A stretch of 64,000 bases of DNA from Streptomyces sp. NBC_01381 (GTDB lineage: Bacteria; Actinomycetota; Actinomycetes; Streptomycetales; Streptomycetaceae). The first letter of the stretch is position 1. Every line of letters starts with the position of its first letter. The notes under the pieces were generated by a model. That model was not told where the DNA came from and did not search any database. It saw only the letters and a list, made by a program, of their open reading frames with translations. Positions 43,910 to 52,471 of the stretch are shown in pieces. The DNA lies in NCBI RefSeq assembly GCF_026340305.1, contig NZ_JAPEPI010000002.1, forward strand, positions 1,240,001-1,304,000, written 5' to 3'. The position numbers and the translations under genes are program-made.

Positions 43910-46213
43910 TTACGGCTGAATCTCCGTTGTGAGATCGTCTGCCATGTGTCGACCTGAAGTGGATGCATCGTTGAATCCATCTGCCGTTCCTGATTGCGCC
44001 CATCCTTCGACTTGGTCAGCGTACTTTCCGCCGTGTGCCTTGGCAGCCTCGACTGCCGCAATCCGACTCAATTCAGTATTTTTGTCCTTGCTGTCTTCCC
44101 ATAGGATGGCCGCTTCTCCCCCGGCCTTCGACAGGCTGTCTGACTCCGCATCTTTGAAGAGCTGCTCAAGAACCATGCTGCTTACGGTTCCTGCGGCGCC
44201 GCCTACAGCGGCCCCCGCAACAGGTGAGGCGACGAAGGAGACACCGACGCCGACGCCGATTCCAGTGCCAACAGCGCCTGACCAGAAGTTTTTCTTCTGG
44301 CTTACGGAGTCATCAAAATCACTTCCTGCGGATCCTGCCGGCCCCAGAATAGCCTCCTGCCGACCAATGGCGAGTGTTCCCCCGACCTCGGCGGATCTGC
44401 GAGCAATCTCTCTGATGGATTCCTCGGAAGAATGAAGGTACTGCCGATCTCCAGGAAGGTCTGGGTTCAGGTGATAATCCATGAGGTTGGCCATGTAATT
44501 CTTCTGGCCGATCTCGATACTTGCGTTCCCCTCAGGGTTCTGTCCCACGCTGACCAAGAAGCGCGTGACATCAGCATGCTCCAAGGTGGCTGCGGTACCG
44601 GAAATAGGGAAGAGCTTTGGGATGCTCTCATTGTTTTCGCTGACGTCTGTAATGGACCTATTGATATCTGGTAGATACTCTGCGGCGATCTGCCCCATGC
44701 TGTCTGACATGAACCCGTGATCCGTAAGACGCTTGCTGTCCTCCCCGACGGAAGCGACGATGCTCTCCATTAGCTTGGCTTGCTCTTGATTATGAGCAGG
44801 CGTGTTCACTGTGGGGATCTCGCCTGCGGGATGCCCAGTGGTGGCAGCCTCCAGTGCCAACGCCAGGTTGTTGCGCCCGGTGTCACTTTCTTCGCCACTA
44901 GAATCGAATTCCTTGGGCCATTCCCTCTCTTCGAAGAGGTACTGGAAATTCGAAAGTGATGCAGCTTCTTTCTTGCCGTCAATATTTTCGCGCTCGAACG
45001 GGTTGCCTTCTTCTTCTTTCGAGATGAACTTATCACTAAAGAAATCTGTTGCCGCAGCGGGGCTGTTTGATAGCCCCTTCATGAATCCTGTCATGGGGTC
45101 CCACCCGCTGTCGCTCTCTGTGCGGTTAAGTAGTGGGTCCCCTCCCGTGTGCTGCCAAGCCGGACGACTATTACCGCCGTTCCCGGTGAGCCCCTTCTCT
45201 GTCCTGATCAGCTCAGTTCCGTAGCGTGTCATGAACTGATCGTCGTAGTCGCCCCAACGCATAAGATTGCTCATTACTTGGAACCCCATGGGCCCTCCGC
45301 CGATACGCCGGTCACCCATTTCGATGATCCTATTAGTCCATTCCGTCATGCCAATTGCATCGCTTTGGGTGGCGGTGGCAAGGGTGAGGCTGAGGTTCTT
45401 CTGGAGGTCGTCGAACTTCTCATGTCTCGCGTAGTTCAATTCTGGGTTTGCGTCCGGGGTGTTGATGCCGGCCCAGAACTCCAGCGTCCCCTTCGCTCCA
45501 AGATTGGTGGCGAACCGCTGTGAGAATAGCTCGTCGTCCGCGAACCTCTTGAAGCCGGCGTTCAACCTGTCGAATTCAGCCGTGCTGAGGTCTTCCGGGG
45601 CCTTCTTGGCCAACTTGGAGAGTTCATCGGCCTTCTTGATGGCGTCGGCTGCTTCATCCCTGTCGCTGTAGTCAACCCCGGAGAAGCCGACCGCGCTCTG
45701 ATCTGCGATTGCCCGCAGGGCCGTACTGGCTGTGCTGTCACTCTCGGTGGCCTTGTTCAGGAGCTCCTGGATCTCGTCACGCAAGGCAGTGACGTCGCCC
45801 TCGCTGGGCTCGGGGGCCGTCGTCCCCTTCGCAGCGCTGTCGGGGTGGCTGTCCGCCCTGACGGTAAATCCACTGCCGGACGTGGTGACCTTCAGGTTCT
45901 TGTCCAGGCCGTTCTTGATGGCTGTCCGCAGCTTGCGTTGGTAGTCCTTGAGCTCATCTCGAGTGTCTCTGAGGATGTCGCGGATGGACTTGGCCTGAAG
46001 GTGAGCGTCACTGAACTCCTCGGCCGTCTTGCCAATGAACTCCTTGGAAACGGTGGCGTTCACTCCAGCCCAGTTAGCCTTGTTGGCCGCGGTCTTGAGC
46101 CCTTTACCGGCCGCCTCCTCCATACGGTCGAGGTTGTCGACCATCTTCGTCCAGTCAGAGATGGCGTCGTCGAGGAGTGAGAAGTTGGCGGAACGGAGCG
46201 CTTCGAGGTCCAT
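43910..46213 (-). CDS. Large WXG-like candidate T7SS substrate with glycine-zipper region
   Basis: The 767-residue protein starts with a helical hairpin of WXG100 type: LDDAISDWTKMVDNLDRMEE, then KANWAGVNA (WxG at about residue 48) and a second helix. The middle is helical. Near the C-terminus a long glycine-zipper stretch (GTGIGVGVGVSFVASPVAG, then AAVGGAAGTV) could insert in a membrane. The C-terminal tail is about 80 residues and polar. No signal peptide. GC is reduced. The start overlaps the stop of a 170-residue WXG-like gene (ATGA), so the two are a likely partner-effector pair. I do not recognise a toxin family. Confidence 0.75.
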   Translation of the reverse strand: MDLEALRSANFSLLDDAISDWTKMVDNLDRMEEAAGKGLKTAANKANWAGVNATVSKEFIGKTAEEFSDAHLQAKSIRDILRDTRDELKDYQRKLRTAIKNGLDKNLKVTTSGSGFTVRADSHPDSAAKGTTAPEPSEGDVTALRDEIQELLNKATESDSTASTALRAIADQSAVGFSGVDYSDRDEAADAIKKADELSKLAKKAPEDLSTAEFDRLNAGFKRFADDELFSQRFATNLGAKGTLEFWAGINTPDANPELNYARHEKFDDLQKNLSLTLATATQSDAIGMTEWTNRIIEMGDRRIGGGPMGFQVMSNLMRWGDYDDQFMTRYGTELIRTEKGLTGNGGNSRPAWQHTGGDPLLNRTESDSGWDPMTGFMKGLSNSPAAATDFFSDKFISKEEEGNPFERENIDGKKEAASLSNFQYLFEEREWPKEFDSSGEESDTGRNNLALALEAATTGHPAGEIPTVNTPAHNQEQAKLMESIVASVGEDSKRLTDHGFMSDSMGQIAAEYLPDINRSITDVSENNESIPKLFPISGTAATLEHADVTRFLVSVGQNPEGNASIEIGQKNYMANLMDYHLNPDLPGDRQYLHSSEESIREIARRSAEVGGTLAIGRQEAILGPAGSAGSDFDDSVSQKKNFWSGAVGTGIGVGVGVSFVASPVAGAAVGGAAGTVSSMVLEQLFKDAESDSLSKAGGEAAILWEDSKDKNTELSRIAAVEAAKAHGGKYADQVEGWAQSGTADGFNDASTSGRHMADDLTTEIQP

Positions 46214-46725
46214 CAGTTGTCCTTCTTCTTGCTCGGTTCTCCGTACACCGGGTTCGGCTCACCGGGCTTGCCGACTCGCTCGTTGAAGCCCGCGTCGAGA
46301 GTGTCGATGCTGCTCATCTGGCGGTGGATGTAGTCCTCGTCGCCCGCATGCAACTTCTTGGTGACCCGCATGTGGTTGGAGATGTGCCCGCAGGCGTCTC
46401 GTAGAGACTTGAGTTGCTCGTCCCAGCGGGTGGACACGTGCTGCAGGGCTCCGCCTAGCGCGAAGCCCTGTGTCGATAGGTTCCCTGCGGCCTTTTCGGT
46501 ACTCGGCACTGCCAATCGGGCCTCATCCCAGAGGCGGTCGAACAGGCCGTGTGCGTGCTCACCGATCTTCGCCAGCCCGGCTTCGCTGACCTGAAGGTCA
46601 CCGTAGGAGCCAGGATCGGCGGTAGGGCCGCCACCCATCCCTGGATCTGTCTGGTTTAACTGCATCTGTGCCGGCTGACGCTCCGCCGCCTGAGACTTCA
46701 GCTGTTCCCACTCATCCCACGCCAT
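46213..46725 (-). CDS. WXG-like partner protein
   Basis: The 170-residue protein starts at ATG 46725 after GGAAGGAT; an upstream start at 46776 is less likely. After a Gln-rich opening it has an Esx-like helical hairpin (VSEAGLAKIGEHAHGLFDRL and the later TRWDEQLKSLRDACGHISNH). The C-terminus is charged. It lies first in a minus-strand set with the 767-residue protein and a lipoprotein. A T7SS helper or co-secreted partner is the most likely role. Confidence 0.75.
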   Translation of the reverse strand: MAWDEWEQLKSQAAERQPAQMQLNQTDPGMGGGPTADPGSYGDLQVSEAGLAKIGEHAHGLFDRLWDEARLAVPSTEKAAGNLSTQGFALGGALQHVSTRWDEQLKSLRDACGHISNHMRVTKKLHAGDEDYIHRQMSSIDTLDAGFNERVGKPGEPNPVYGEPSKKKDN

Positions 46726-46949
46726 AGGTGCATCCTTCCCCCGTGAGCTCGGCCACCCGGACGGATGGCGGCGCACTGGCTCAACTTAACAACGTGCCTG
46801 TTCTCACGCAGTGTTGTGCAACTGGTCGGCGGTGCCTGTTGGCTGGTATGGGCACGTACCGGTACCGAGTCGCGGCTTGTGGGCGGGTTTGGCACTCATT
46901 GTTGATCTTTCCTCGGGCCGATTTACAACTGCCCTAATGCAAAGCTCAG
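46726..46949. other. Divergent intergenic region, AT-richer, no gene seen
   Basis: Left part of the 333-base gap between two divergent ESX-associated units. It contains AT-richer tracts such as CAACTTAACAACGTGCC and TTGTTGATCTTTCC, and should hold the minus-strand promoter of the WXG-like pair. No exact motif can be assigned. Confidence 0.4.
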
Positions 46950-46978
46950 TTGGATGTGACGCTGAGTGTGACTAGAGT
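46950..46978 (+). promoter_or_regulatory. Candidate sigma-70-type promoter for the 47.06 kb transcript
   Basis: TTGGAT (46950-46955) and TAGAGT (46973-46978) are spaced 17 bases apart, close to HrdB-type consensus. They lie 80 bases before the GTG at 47059 in the AT-richest part of the gap. Confidence 0.5.
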
Positions 46979-47058
46979 GACGCGGGCGCGATAAGTGACC
47001 ACCTAGCCACCGCGATCGTGAATCGGTCGGGCAGGCGGGTAACGGGGGAGGGAGCATC

Positions 47059-47532
47059 GTGCTTGCTACAGGTGGGCGCGGGGGTGCGGCGCCGTCATCG
47101 GACGCGGACCTCAAGCGTGGCCTAGAGGCACTGAAGACGTTTCGCCGGCGCATCAACACACTGCTCACGGAGTTCGAGGGTTCGGCGGGTGGTTCGAGCG
47201 AGGTCGGGGGGTACAAGCTCACCCGGGGTGCCTTCAGCGGTGGGGGCAGTGCGTTCCCCGCGGCCGACAGCCTGTACTCGCAGTACGACCAGGTTCACGA
47301 GCGGCTGACCTCGCTCTCCAAGATGCTCGGTGACCAGATCGACGCCATGAGCATCGCGGTACATGGCGCGGACGTCGGCTTCGACAACCTTGACGAGGAT
47401 CTGCGGCAGCGCTTCTGGGCGATCCAGACGGAGGTCCGCCGCGAGCAGCTGCCGGATGGGCGTGAGCGGGGCGGCGAGCCTGACGCGCGAGGTGGCCACG
47501 GCAGTGACAAGTCTGACGCGGGGTGGTCGTAG
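47059..47532 (+). CDS. ESX-associated hypothetical protein
   Basis: The 157-residue product starts at GTG 47059 after GGGAGGGAG. It is mostly helical, with LKRGLEALKTFRRRINTLL and SQYDQVHERLTSLSKMLGDQ resembling the two helices of WXG-like substrates, joined by a Gly/Ser loop. The tail is Gly/Asp-rich and disordered. The stop overlaps the next start (TAGTG), so it is probably the partner of the larger WXG-like protein that follows. Confidence 0.72.
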   Translation: MLATGGRGGAAPSSDADLKRGLEALKTFRRRINTLLTEFEGSAGGSSEVGGYKLTRGAFSGGGSAFPAADSLYSQYDQVHERLTSLSKMLGDQIDAMSIAVHGADVGFDNLDEDLRQRFWAIQTEVRREQLPDGRERGGEPDARGGHGSDKSDAGWS

Positions 47533-49106
47533 TGGGCTTCGAGGGACACCGCCTCAACGACATGATCGACTTGGTCGAGCAAGCGAACCCTGCCGACTTG
47601 GAGAGCGCCGGGGAGGCGCTCAAGAAGGCGCGCGACGCGATTGCCGCCGCCGCCAAGGAGCTCGGCGAGCACATCGATCGAGTCGACTGGGAAGGGGCAT
47701 CGGGGGAGGCGTTCCGCAAGTGGGGCAAGAACCTCGTGAAGGACACGCATCAGCTCTCCGACTTCGCCGACACGGCCAGCGTTCAAATCGCTTCGGCCGG
47801 CGCGGGGTTGGCGTCTGTCCGCAGCTCCATGCCGCCCCGTGACCAGCGTGCGGACCCAAAGATGGTGGAGGACATTCCCACCCCCAAGAGGGTCGATGGC
47901 AATGCGGAGTACGATGCCGCGGCCAAGGCGGAGAATCATCGTCAAGAGGCGATCAACCAGATGAATCGGTTGTCGTCGTTCTACCAGGTGTCGCAGCACT
48001 CGATGGCTGGGCAGGAGCCTCCCACGTTTTCGGCTATGCCGGACGTCGGGGTGCCGAAGGGGGAGTCAGGCATCACTCCCGGCACGGAGCAGGGTGCAGC
48101 AAACTCCGCAGTAGCCGCCGGTAGTGGTCAGGTCATGCCTGACCGTCCTACCGCCACCGCGACGGGAAGTGACCCGCGTCCGAACGGACCCTTGCCGTCC
48201 CACAATGGCGAAGCTGGCCCGATCGCCTTGCCGGACTCGGCCGTTTCGCCGGATCGGCCTGTCGGCACGGAGATTGACAGCGTGGATACTCTGCCGCCGC
48301 AGACAGTAAGTCCGGCACTCAGTTCGCCACCTTCGACACCAGGTCCAACGGGTGGTGCTGGAGAGCCTGTTCCTCCCATGGGAACTGGTCCGCGTATCCC
48401 TGCGAAGGGTGCCCCTGTTGCGCGTCCCCCAGTTCCTGGAATTGGACCGAAGACCTCACTGCCGAGCCAGGGCCGAACGGGCACGACAGGCCCAGTGGGA
48501 CCAACCGCAAACCCTGGACGTGGCCCGTCGAGCCCGAACGGGCGTACAGGTCCGACGGCCCAAGGGAGAACCGTCAGTGGCCCGACGGGCACTGGGCAGC
48601 CGCCAATAGGGCGTGGTGTCACTGGAGGAACACCACGCCCCACCATGCCGGGCCCGCGTCCTAGCCTCCCAGATACTGGTGCGGGGCACGGCAATGGCGT
48701 CGTCGGGGGGCGGCCCGCTCCTGGCCCCGTGCCGGGTTCGTCGGGCTCCAGGTTGCCGCGCGGCCCGGTGATCGGGACCGAAGGCTCTGTTGGTTCAAGG
48801 GCAACGAATGGGGCCGGAGGCCAACGCGGAGTCGTTGGAGCGGCACCTAGTGGCACAGCTGGTAGCGGGCAGGTGCCTCGCCGGCTTGTCAGTAATCCCG
48901 ACGGCGTGGTCGGTACTCCCAAGGCGCGGACGGCTACCGCCACGGGCCGCAGGAACGGATTCACAGCCGGCGGTTCTGGCCTGGTGCGTGGTCCTGCGGG
49001 CACACCACAACGCCCGGAAGTTGACGGCGAGGGCGTGCAGAGGCCCGACTACCTGGTCGACGACGAGGAAACATATCTGCCAGGCAACGTACGGCACGTG
49101 CCGTAG
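47532..49106 (+). CDS. WXG100-domain protein with long Pro/Gly-rich tail
   Basis: From GTG 47532 the product has 524 residues; GTG 47523 would add three. Residues 1-100 form a WXG100 hairpin with RVDWEGASGEAFRKW carrying the WxG motif. Residues about 150-510 are a disordered stretch rich in Pro, Gly, Thr and Arg with repeated GRGV, GPTG and PGPRP elements. The last residues are acidic (YLVDDEETYLPG). It has no signal peptide, as expected for a T7SS substrate or PPE-like surface protein. It is followed after 14 bases by a second mycosin gene. Confidence 0.8.
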   Translation: MGFEGHRLNDMIDLVEQANPADLESAGEALKKARDAIAAAAKELGEHIDRVDWEGASGEAFRKWGKNLVKDTHQLSDFADTASVQIASAGAGLASVRSSMPPRDQRADPKMVEDIPTPKRVDGNAEYDAAAKAENHRQEAINQMNRLSSFYQVSQHSMAGQEPPTFSAMPDVGVPKGESGITPGTEQGAANSAVAAGSGQVMPDRPTATATGSDPRPNGPLPSHNGEAGPIALPDSAVSPDRPVGTEIDSVDTLPPQTVSPALSSPPSTPGPTGGAGEPVPPMGTGPRIPAKGAPVARPPVPGIGPKTSLPSQGRTGTTGPVGPTANPGRGPSSPNGRTGPTAQGRTVSGPTGTGQPPIGRGVTGGTPRPTMPGPRPSLPDTGAGHGNGVVGGRPAPGPVPGSSGSRLPRGPVIGTEGSVGSRATNGAGGQRGVVGAAPSGTAGSGQVPRRLVSNPDGVVGTPKARTATATGRRNGFTAGGSGLVRGPAGTPQRPEVDGEGVQRPDYLVDDEETYLPGNVRHVP

Positions 49107-49120
49107 GTGATCGACCAATC

Positions 49121-50413
49121 GTGAGCAAGGACGTGCAGGGCATGAGGTCAGAGGCCAGTCGACGCGGCGGGTGGGTTGCGTCGTTTGAGGGCGGTGCAGG
49201 GAGACGCATCGCCTCCGTGGGCTCGGTATTGGGTGTGCTGGCCCTCATGGCACTAGGGCTCGCACCGAGTGCGACGGCGGACGACATCCAGTCGGAGCTA
49301 TGGCACCTGGAAGCCATGGGCGCTAATGACCTGTGGGACGTCAGTACGGGCGAGGGCATCAAGATTGCAGTCGTCGATACTGGCGTTTCGGAGACGCCGT
49401 CGCTCAAAGGCCGCGTACATCCGGGCAAGGACGTGACAGGCATGTCTGGAGCCTCGACGGATGACTACGACGGACATGGAACCACGATGGCGGAGTTCAT
49501 CGTGGGGTCCGGCCGAGGTGCCGGGATCAAGGGCTTGGCGCCCGGAGCCGAGATCGTGTCCTTCCGCACAGGTCTGGGTGGCAAGTTCACCAAGAGGGGA
49601 AGCCGAAGCGCCGAAGCAATTCGGGCCGCGGCCGACAGTGATGCCCGGATTATCAGCATGTCATTTGGTTCCGACTTCGCGTATCCAGATCAGGAAGAGG
49701 CCGTGAAGTATGCCGCCTCGAAAGGCAAGTTGATGTTCGCTGGCGTCGGAAATGATGGAGAGAAGAAGAACTTCATCGGATACCCCGCCGCATATCCGTC
49801 CGTCACTGGCGTATCCGCCGCCGACAAGTCTGGCAAGGTCGCGAAGTACTCAGAGTTTGGCGAGTATGTGGATCTGGCGGCGCCAGGCCTGAACCTCCCC
49901 AAGTGGTGCGATGAGACGTTCCGCTCGTACTGCGACAACGGAGGTGGCACCAGCACGGCCACAGCCATCGCCTCGGCCTCCGCCGCACTGATCTGGTCCA
50001 AGCACCCCAACTGGACGTCGAACCAGGTTCTCCGCGTCCTCATCGACACTGCAGGCCGTGACTGGCCGAAGGACAAGCCCAGCGACTATCTCGGCTACGG
50101 GCTGATTCGTCCCGCCCGTAATGTCGTCAAGGGCGAGGGGAAGCCCGGCCCCGCGGACATCGACCCCATCACCAATAAGAAGACGGCGGTCGTTGGTTCC
50201 GGCGGCGGGGGGACAACTCCTTCTGCCTCTGCGCCGCCCGCCGCTTCTCCACAGCCCTCGAAGAAGGGCACTTCCGGCGACAAGGCCGCCGTAGCTGCGA
50301 AGTCGTCGGATGAAGGAAATAGCCAGCCATGGCTGGTGCTAGGCATCCTCGCCGCAGCTGCAGTGATCGGCGGCAGCGCCTTCGCAGTGATGCGTGCTCG
50401 GCGCAGAGCCTGA
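49121..50413 (+). CDS. Mycosin (S8 serine protease) of the T7SS, second copy
   Basis: The 430-residue product starts at GTG 49121. A signal peptide ends near residue 53 (ALGLAPSATA). The triad is Asp in VVDTGVS (D86), His in DGHGTTMA (H119) and Ser in GGTSTATA (S278), with Asn in GVGND (N211). After the protease domain comes a Ser/Pro/Lys linker and one C-terminal transmembrane helix (WLVLGILAAAAVIGGSAFAV) with a basic end. It is divergent from the first copy in sequence, so it probably has a distinct substrate. It lies immediately before the two esx genes. Confidence 0.93.
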   Translation: MSKDVQGMRSEASRRGGWVASFEGGAGRRIASVGSVLGVLALMALGLAPSATADDIQSELWHLEAMGANDLWDVSTGEGIKIAVVDTGVSETPSLKGRVHPGKDVTGMSGASTDDYDGHGTTMAEFIVGSGRGAGIKGLAPGAEIVSFRTGLGGKFTKRGSRSAEAIRAAADSDARIISMSFGSDFAYPDQEEAVKYAASKGKLMFAGVGNDGEKKNFIGYPAAYPSVTGVSAADKSGKVAKYSEFGEYVDLAAPGLNLPKWCDETFRSYCDNGGGTSTATAIASASAALIWSKHPNWTSNQVLRVLIDTAGRDWPKDKPSDYLGYGLIRPARNVVKGEGKPGPADIDPITNKKTAVVGSGGGGTTPSASAPPAASPQPSKKGTSGDKAAVAAKSSDEGNSQPWLVLGILAAAAVIGGSAFAVMRARRRA

Positions 50414-50471
50414 ACGCGCCGCAGCATCACCCCGACACATACCAGCATAGGTTCACGAAGGGAGCCCAGCC

Positions 50472-50810
50472 GTGGCTGACGGCCAGAAGTTGAACAACGA
50501 GCAAGTGGCGCTGCTGAAGAAAGAGATCGTGGGAAAGTACGAATCGGTCCAGCAGCAGCTCAAGCGCCTCCAGGGCACCCTCGACACGATGGAGGTGAAC
50601 TGGCGAGGCGTCGGCGCTCATGCATTCGACAAGAAGCAGACTGAGCTCAACGAGCGCATGCAGGCGATCGGGCGAATCCTGGTGGACTTCCTGGAAGGCA
50701 TCAGCGGCAACGAGAAGCTCACGGACGGACTCGAGGACCAGGTCCGGTCGACGATGGACAGCATCGACGTGCAGTACGGCGGCAAGCACTCGGCCATCAA
50801 CAGCTACTGA
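50472..50810 (+). CDS. esxB: WXG100 family protein, EsxB-like
   Basis: Small secreted helical-hairpin protein of 112 residues starting at GTG 50472 after AAGGGAG. The turn carries NWRGVGAHAF, with WxG as WRG. The second helix is LNERMQAIGRILVDFLEGIS. The tail is about 25 residues longer than in minimal Esx proteins and could hold the secretion signal. It pairs with the next gene, 56 bases downstream; such pairs form heterodimers exported by EccC. The B/A assignment follows the usual operon order and is not certain. Confidence 0.85.
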   Translation: MADGQKLNNEQVALLKKEIVGKYESVQQQLKRLQGTLDTMEVNWRGVGAHAFDKKQTELNERMQAIGRILVDFLEGISGNEKLTDGLEDQVRSTMDSIDVQYGGKHSAINSY

Positions 50811-50866
50811 AGCACTGAATCCCGCGGAGGGCGAGTCCCCCGCAACCGCAGAGAGACGGGGTAGGC

Positions 50867-51169
50867 ATGGCGAACGTTCACTACGGCGAGATGGCGGTAA
50901 AGTACGGCGGCCTTGACGCCATCACTACCGAACTCGGCAACCAGGCAAAGCAGTTGGAAGCCGACCTCGCGGACATCAAGCGGGCGGTGGCGAAGGTGGC
51001 CGAGGGCTGGGAGGGCAAGGCCCACGAGGCGTACGTCCTGAAGCAGAAGGAGTGGGACAACAACGTCGAGGCCATCCACCGGGCTCTCGTCGAAATCGGC
51101 CAGAAGGTCGGCCAGGCCGGCGGTGACTACCGGGGTGGTGACCTGAAGGGCGCCAGCTACTTCCAGTGA
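50867..51169 (+). CDS. esxA: WXG100 family protein, EsxA-like
   Basis: The 100-residue protein starts at ATG 50867. It is a classic helical hairpin: LDAITTELGNQAKQLEADLA, the turn EGWEGKAHEAY with the WxG motif WEG, and NNVEAIHRALVEIGQKVGQA. A Gly-rich, aromatic end (GGDYRGGDLKGASYF) follows. It is the presumed dimer partner of the preceding gene and a hairpin terminator follows. Confidence 0.88.
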   Translation: MANVHYGEMAVKYGGLDAITTELGNQAKQLEADLADIKRAVAKVAEGWEGKAHEAYVLKQKEWDNNVEAIHRALVEIGQKVGQAGGDYRGGDLKGASYFQ

Positions 51170-51195
51170 GCCTGAGAAGTAGCGCAGAACGTTGG

Positions 51196-51222
51196 GGTGG
51201 GCACGCGCGGGAGGTGCCCACC
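51196..51222. terminator. Hairpin after the esx pair
   Basis: GGTGGGCAC and GTGCCCACC form a perfect 9-base stem with a 9-base loop. It lies between the esx genes and a convergent DUF397 gene, so it may serve both. Confidence 0.78.
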
Positions 51223-51263
51223 TCGTTCTGTTGCGGTGGGGCCGTCTCCCGGGACGGGTTCCC

Positions 51264-51449
51264 CTAGTACGACGACTGTGCCAGCGCCCCGGTGAACCGC
51301 CTCCACGCCTCGTGCCCCACCGTCGCCCACGGCCGCTCCACGTCCTTGGAGTCACGGACGACGACGAGATGTCCGTTCCTGGCCACCTCGACGCAGTTGT
51401 TGCCGGAGGCCTCGGAGTACGTCGACTTCAGCCACTTCAACTCAGGCAA
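51264..51449 (-). CDS. DUF397 family protein
   Basis: The 61-residue product starts at TTG 51449 with an AGAGGA site six bases upstream. It shows the DUF397 pattern: WLKSTYSEASGNNCVEVAR, then VVVRDSKDVERP and AWRRFTGAL. DUF397 proteins lie next to XRE regulators in Streptomyces and modulate them. It lies 11 bases after the XRE gene on the same strand. Confidence 0.85.
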   Translation of the reverse strand: MPELKWLKSTYSEASGNNCVEVARNGHLVVVRDSKDVERPWATVGHEAWRRFTGALAQSSY

Positions 51450-51460
51450 AACGGGTCCTC

Positions 51461-52312
51461 TTATAGATCTCTGGCGATTTCGAGGATGACGTCCCTCGAC
51501 TGCTTGGGATTCAACGCCAGTTGTTCGACCGCGTCCAGGCGTCTGCGGAAGTTGGCCAGTTGTGTGGGGGAGTCGAAGAAGACCGCTCCAGTCGGCGCGT
51601 CCACCTGCACAGTGTCCAGGTGTGGGCTGTCGGCCGCCGCGTACAGTACGGAGTCGCCGGCCATCGGGAACCCGCCGACGCTGAACGGGATGACCAGGAG
51701 CGTCACGTTCTCGCGCTCGCTCTCTTCCAGGAGGCGGTTGAGTTGGGCCTTGGCGACGTGGGCGCCGCCGATCTGCATGCGTAGTGCCGCTTCGTGAATC
51801 AGGCCCTCGTAGTCCACTGCCGGATCTTTGGTGATTACGGTGTGGCGACTTAGGCGTTGGGCGATGCGGAGTTCGACCTCTAGGCGTGGGAGCGCCGGGA
51901 TGAACAGGTCGAAGAGGGCGCGGGCGTGGTCCTCGACCTGGAACATGCCAGGGAGGTGGGCTGTCTGGAGGGTGCGGAGCGACGTGGCGTGGTGCTCCAG
52001 TTCGGCCACGTCGAGGAAGTCGGGCGGTACCTTGCCGCGGTACTCGTCCCACCAGCCAGAACATCTCCCGCCCGTCATGGCGGCCAAGGCATCGACCAGG
52101 GTTGGGTCGTCACACTCGTAGATGCTGGCCAGCCGACGCAGGCGCTGTTCGCTGATGCCGAAGCGCCCGGCTTCCGTGTTGGAGATGGTCGTGCGGTCAG
52201 TGCCGAGAAGTTCGGCGGCTCGTGGGGCAGGCAGCCCTGCGGCCTCTCGCAGCCGTCTGAGCTCGGCGCCGAAGCGTCGTTGCCGGATGGTCGGTGCCTG
52301 CCGTGGTGCCAT
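51461..52312 (-). CDS. XRE-family regulator with DUF5753 domain (WhiJ-like)
   Basis: The 283-residue protein starts at ATG 52312. The N-terminal helix-turn-helix covers about residues 15-65 (GAELRRLREAAGLPAPRAAE, LLGTDRTTISNTEAGRFGIS). The remaining 200 residues are the DUF5753 ligand- or partner-binding domain. Together with the DUF397 gene downstream and the divergent ATPase-like gene it makes the three-part WhiJ-type module typical of streptomycetes, often linked to development or antibiotic control. It may regulate the T7SS or bldB nearby; this is inference. Confidence 0.92.
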   Translation of the reverse strand: MAPRQAPTIRQRRFGAELRRLREAAGLPAPRAAELLGTDRTTISNTEAGRFGISEQRLRRLASIYECDDPTLVDALAAMTGGRCSGWWDEYRGKVPPDFLDVAELEHHATSLRTLQTAHLPGMFQVEDHARALFDLFIPALPRLEVELRIAQRLSRHTVITKDPAVDYEGLIHEAALRMQIGGAHVAKAQLNRLLEESERENVTLLVIPFSVGGFPMAGDSVLYAAADSPHLDTVQVDAPTGAVFFDSPTQLANFRRRLDAVEQLALNPKQSRDVILEIARDL

Positions 52313-52471
52313 GTGCCCTCTCCTCGCTCGCGCTCAGTGTGCCCATCGACCGTTCACGCGTCTACGAGATACGTAAATTCAACTCGTTAAAGTGAAAGTG
52401 GTCTCACGGGTTGGAAGTCGAGGTCTATGGTGTGACGCAGGCCACCGCCAACTCCCCTCCAGAGGTGAACT
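52313..52471. promoter_or_regulatory. Divergent promoter region of the WhiJ-type module
   Basis: The 159 bases between the XRE gene and the ATPase-like gene are AT-richer in the middle (GAGATACGTAAATTCAACTC, then GTTAAAGTGAAAGTGGTC). Likely overlapping promoters and the autoregulatory site of the XRE protein. The AACTCGTTAAAGTGAAAG stretch is a candidate operator. Confidence 0.5.
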
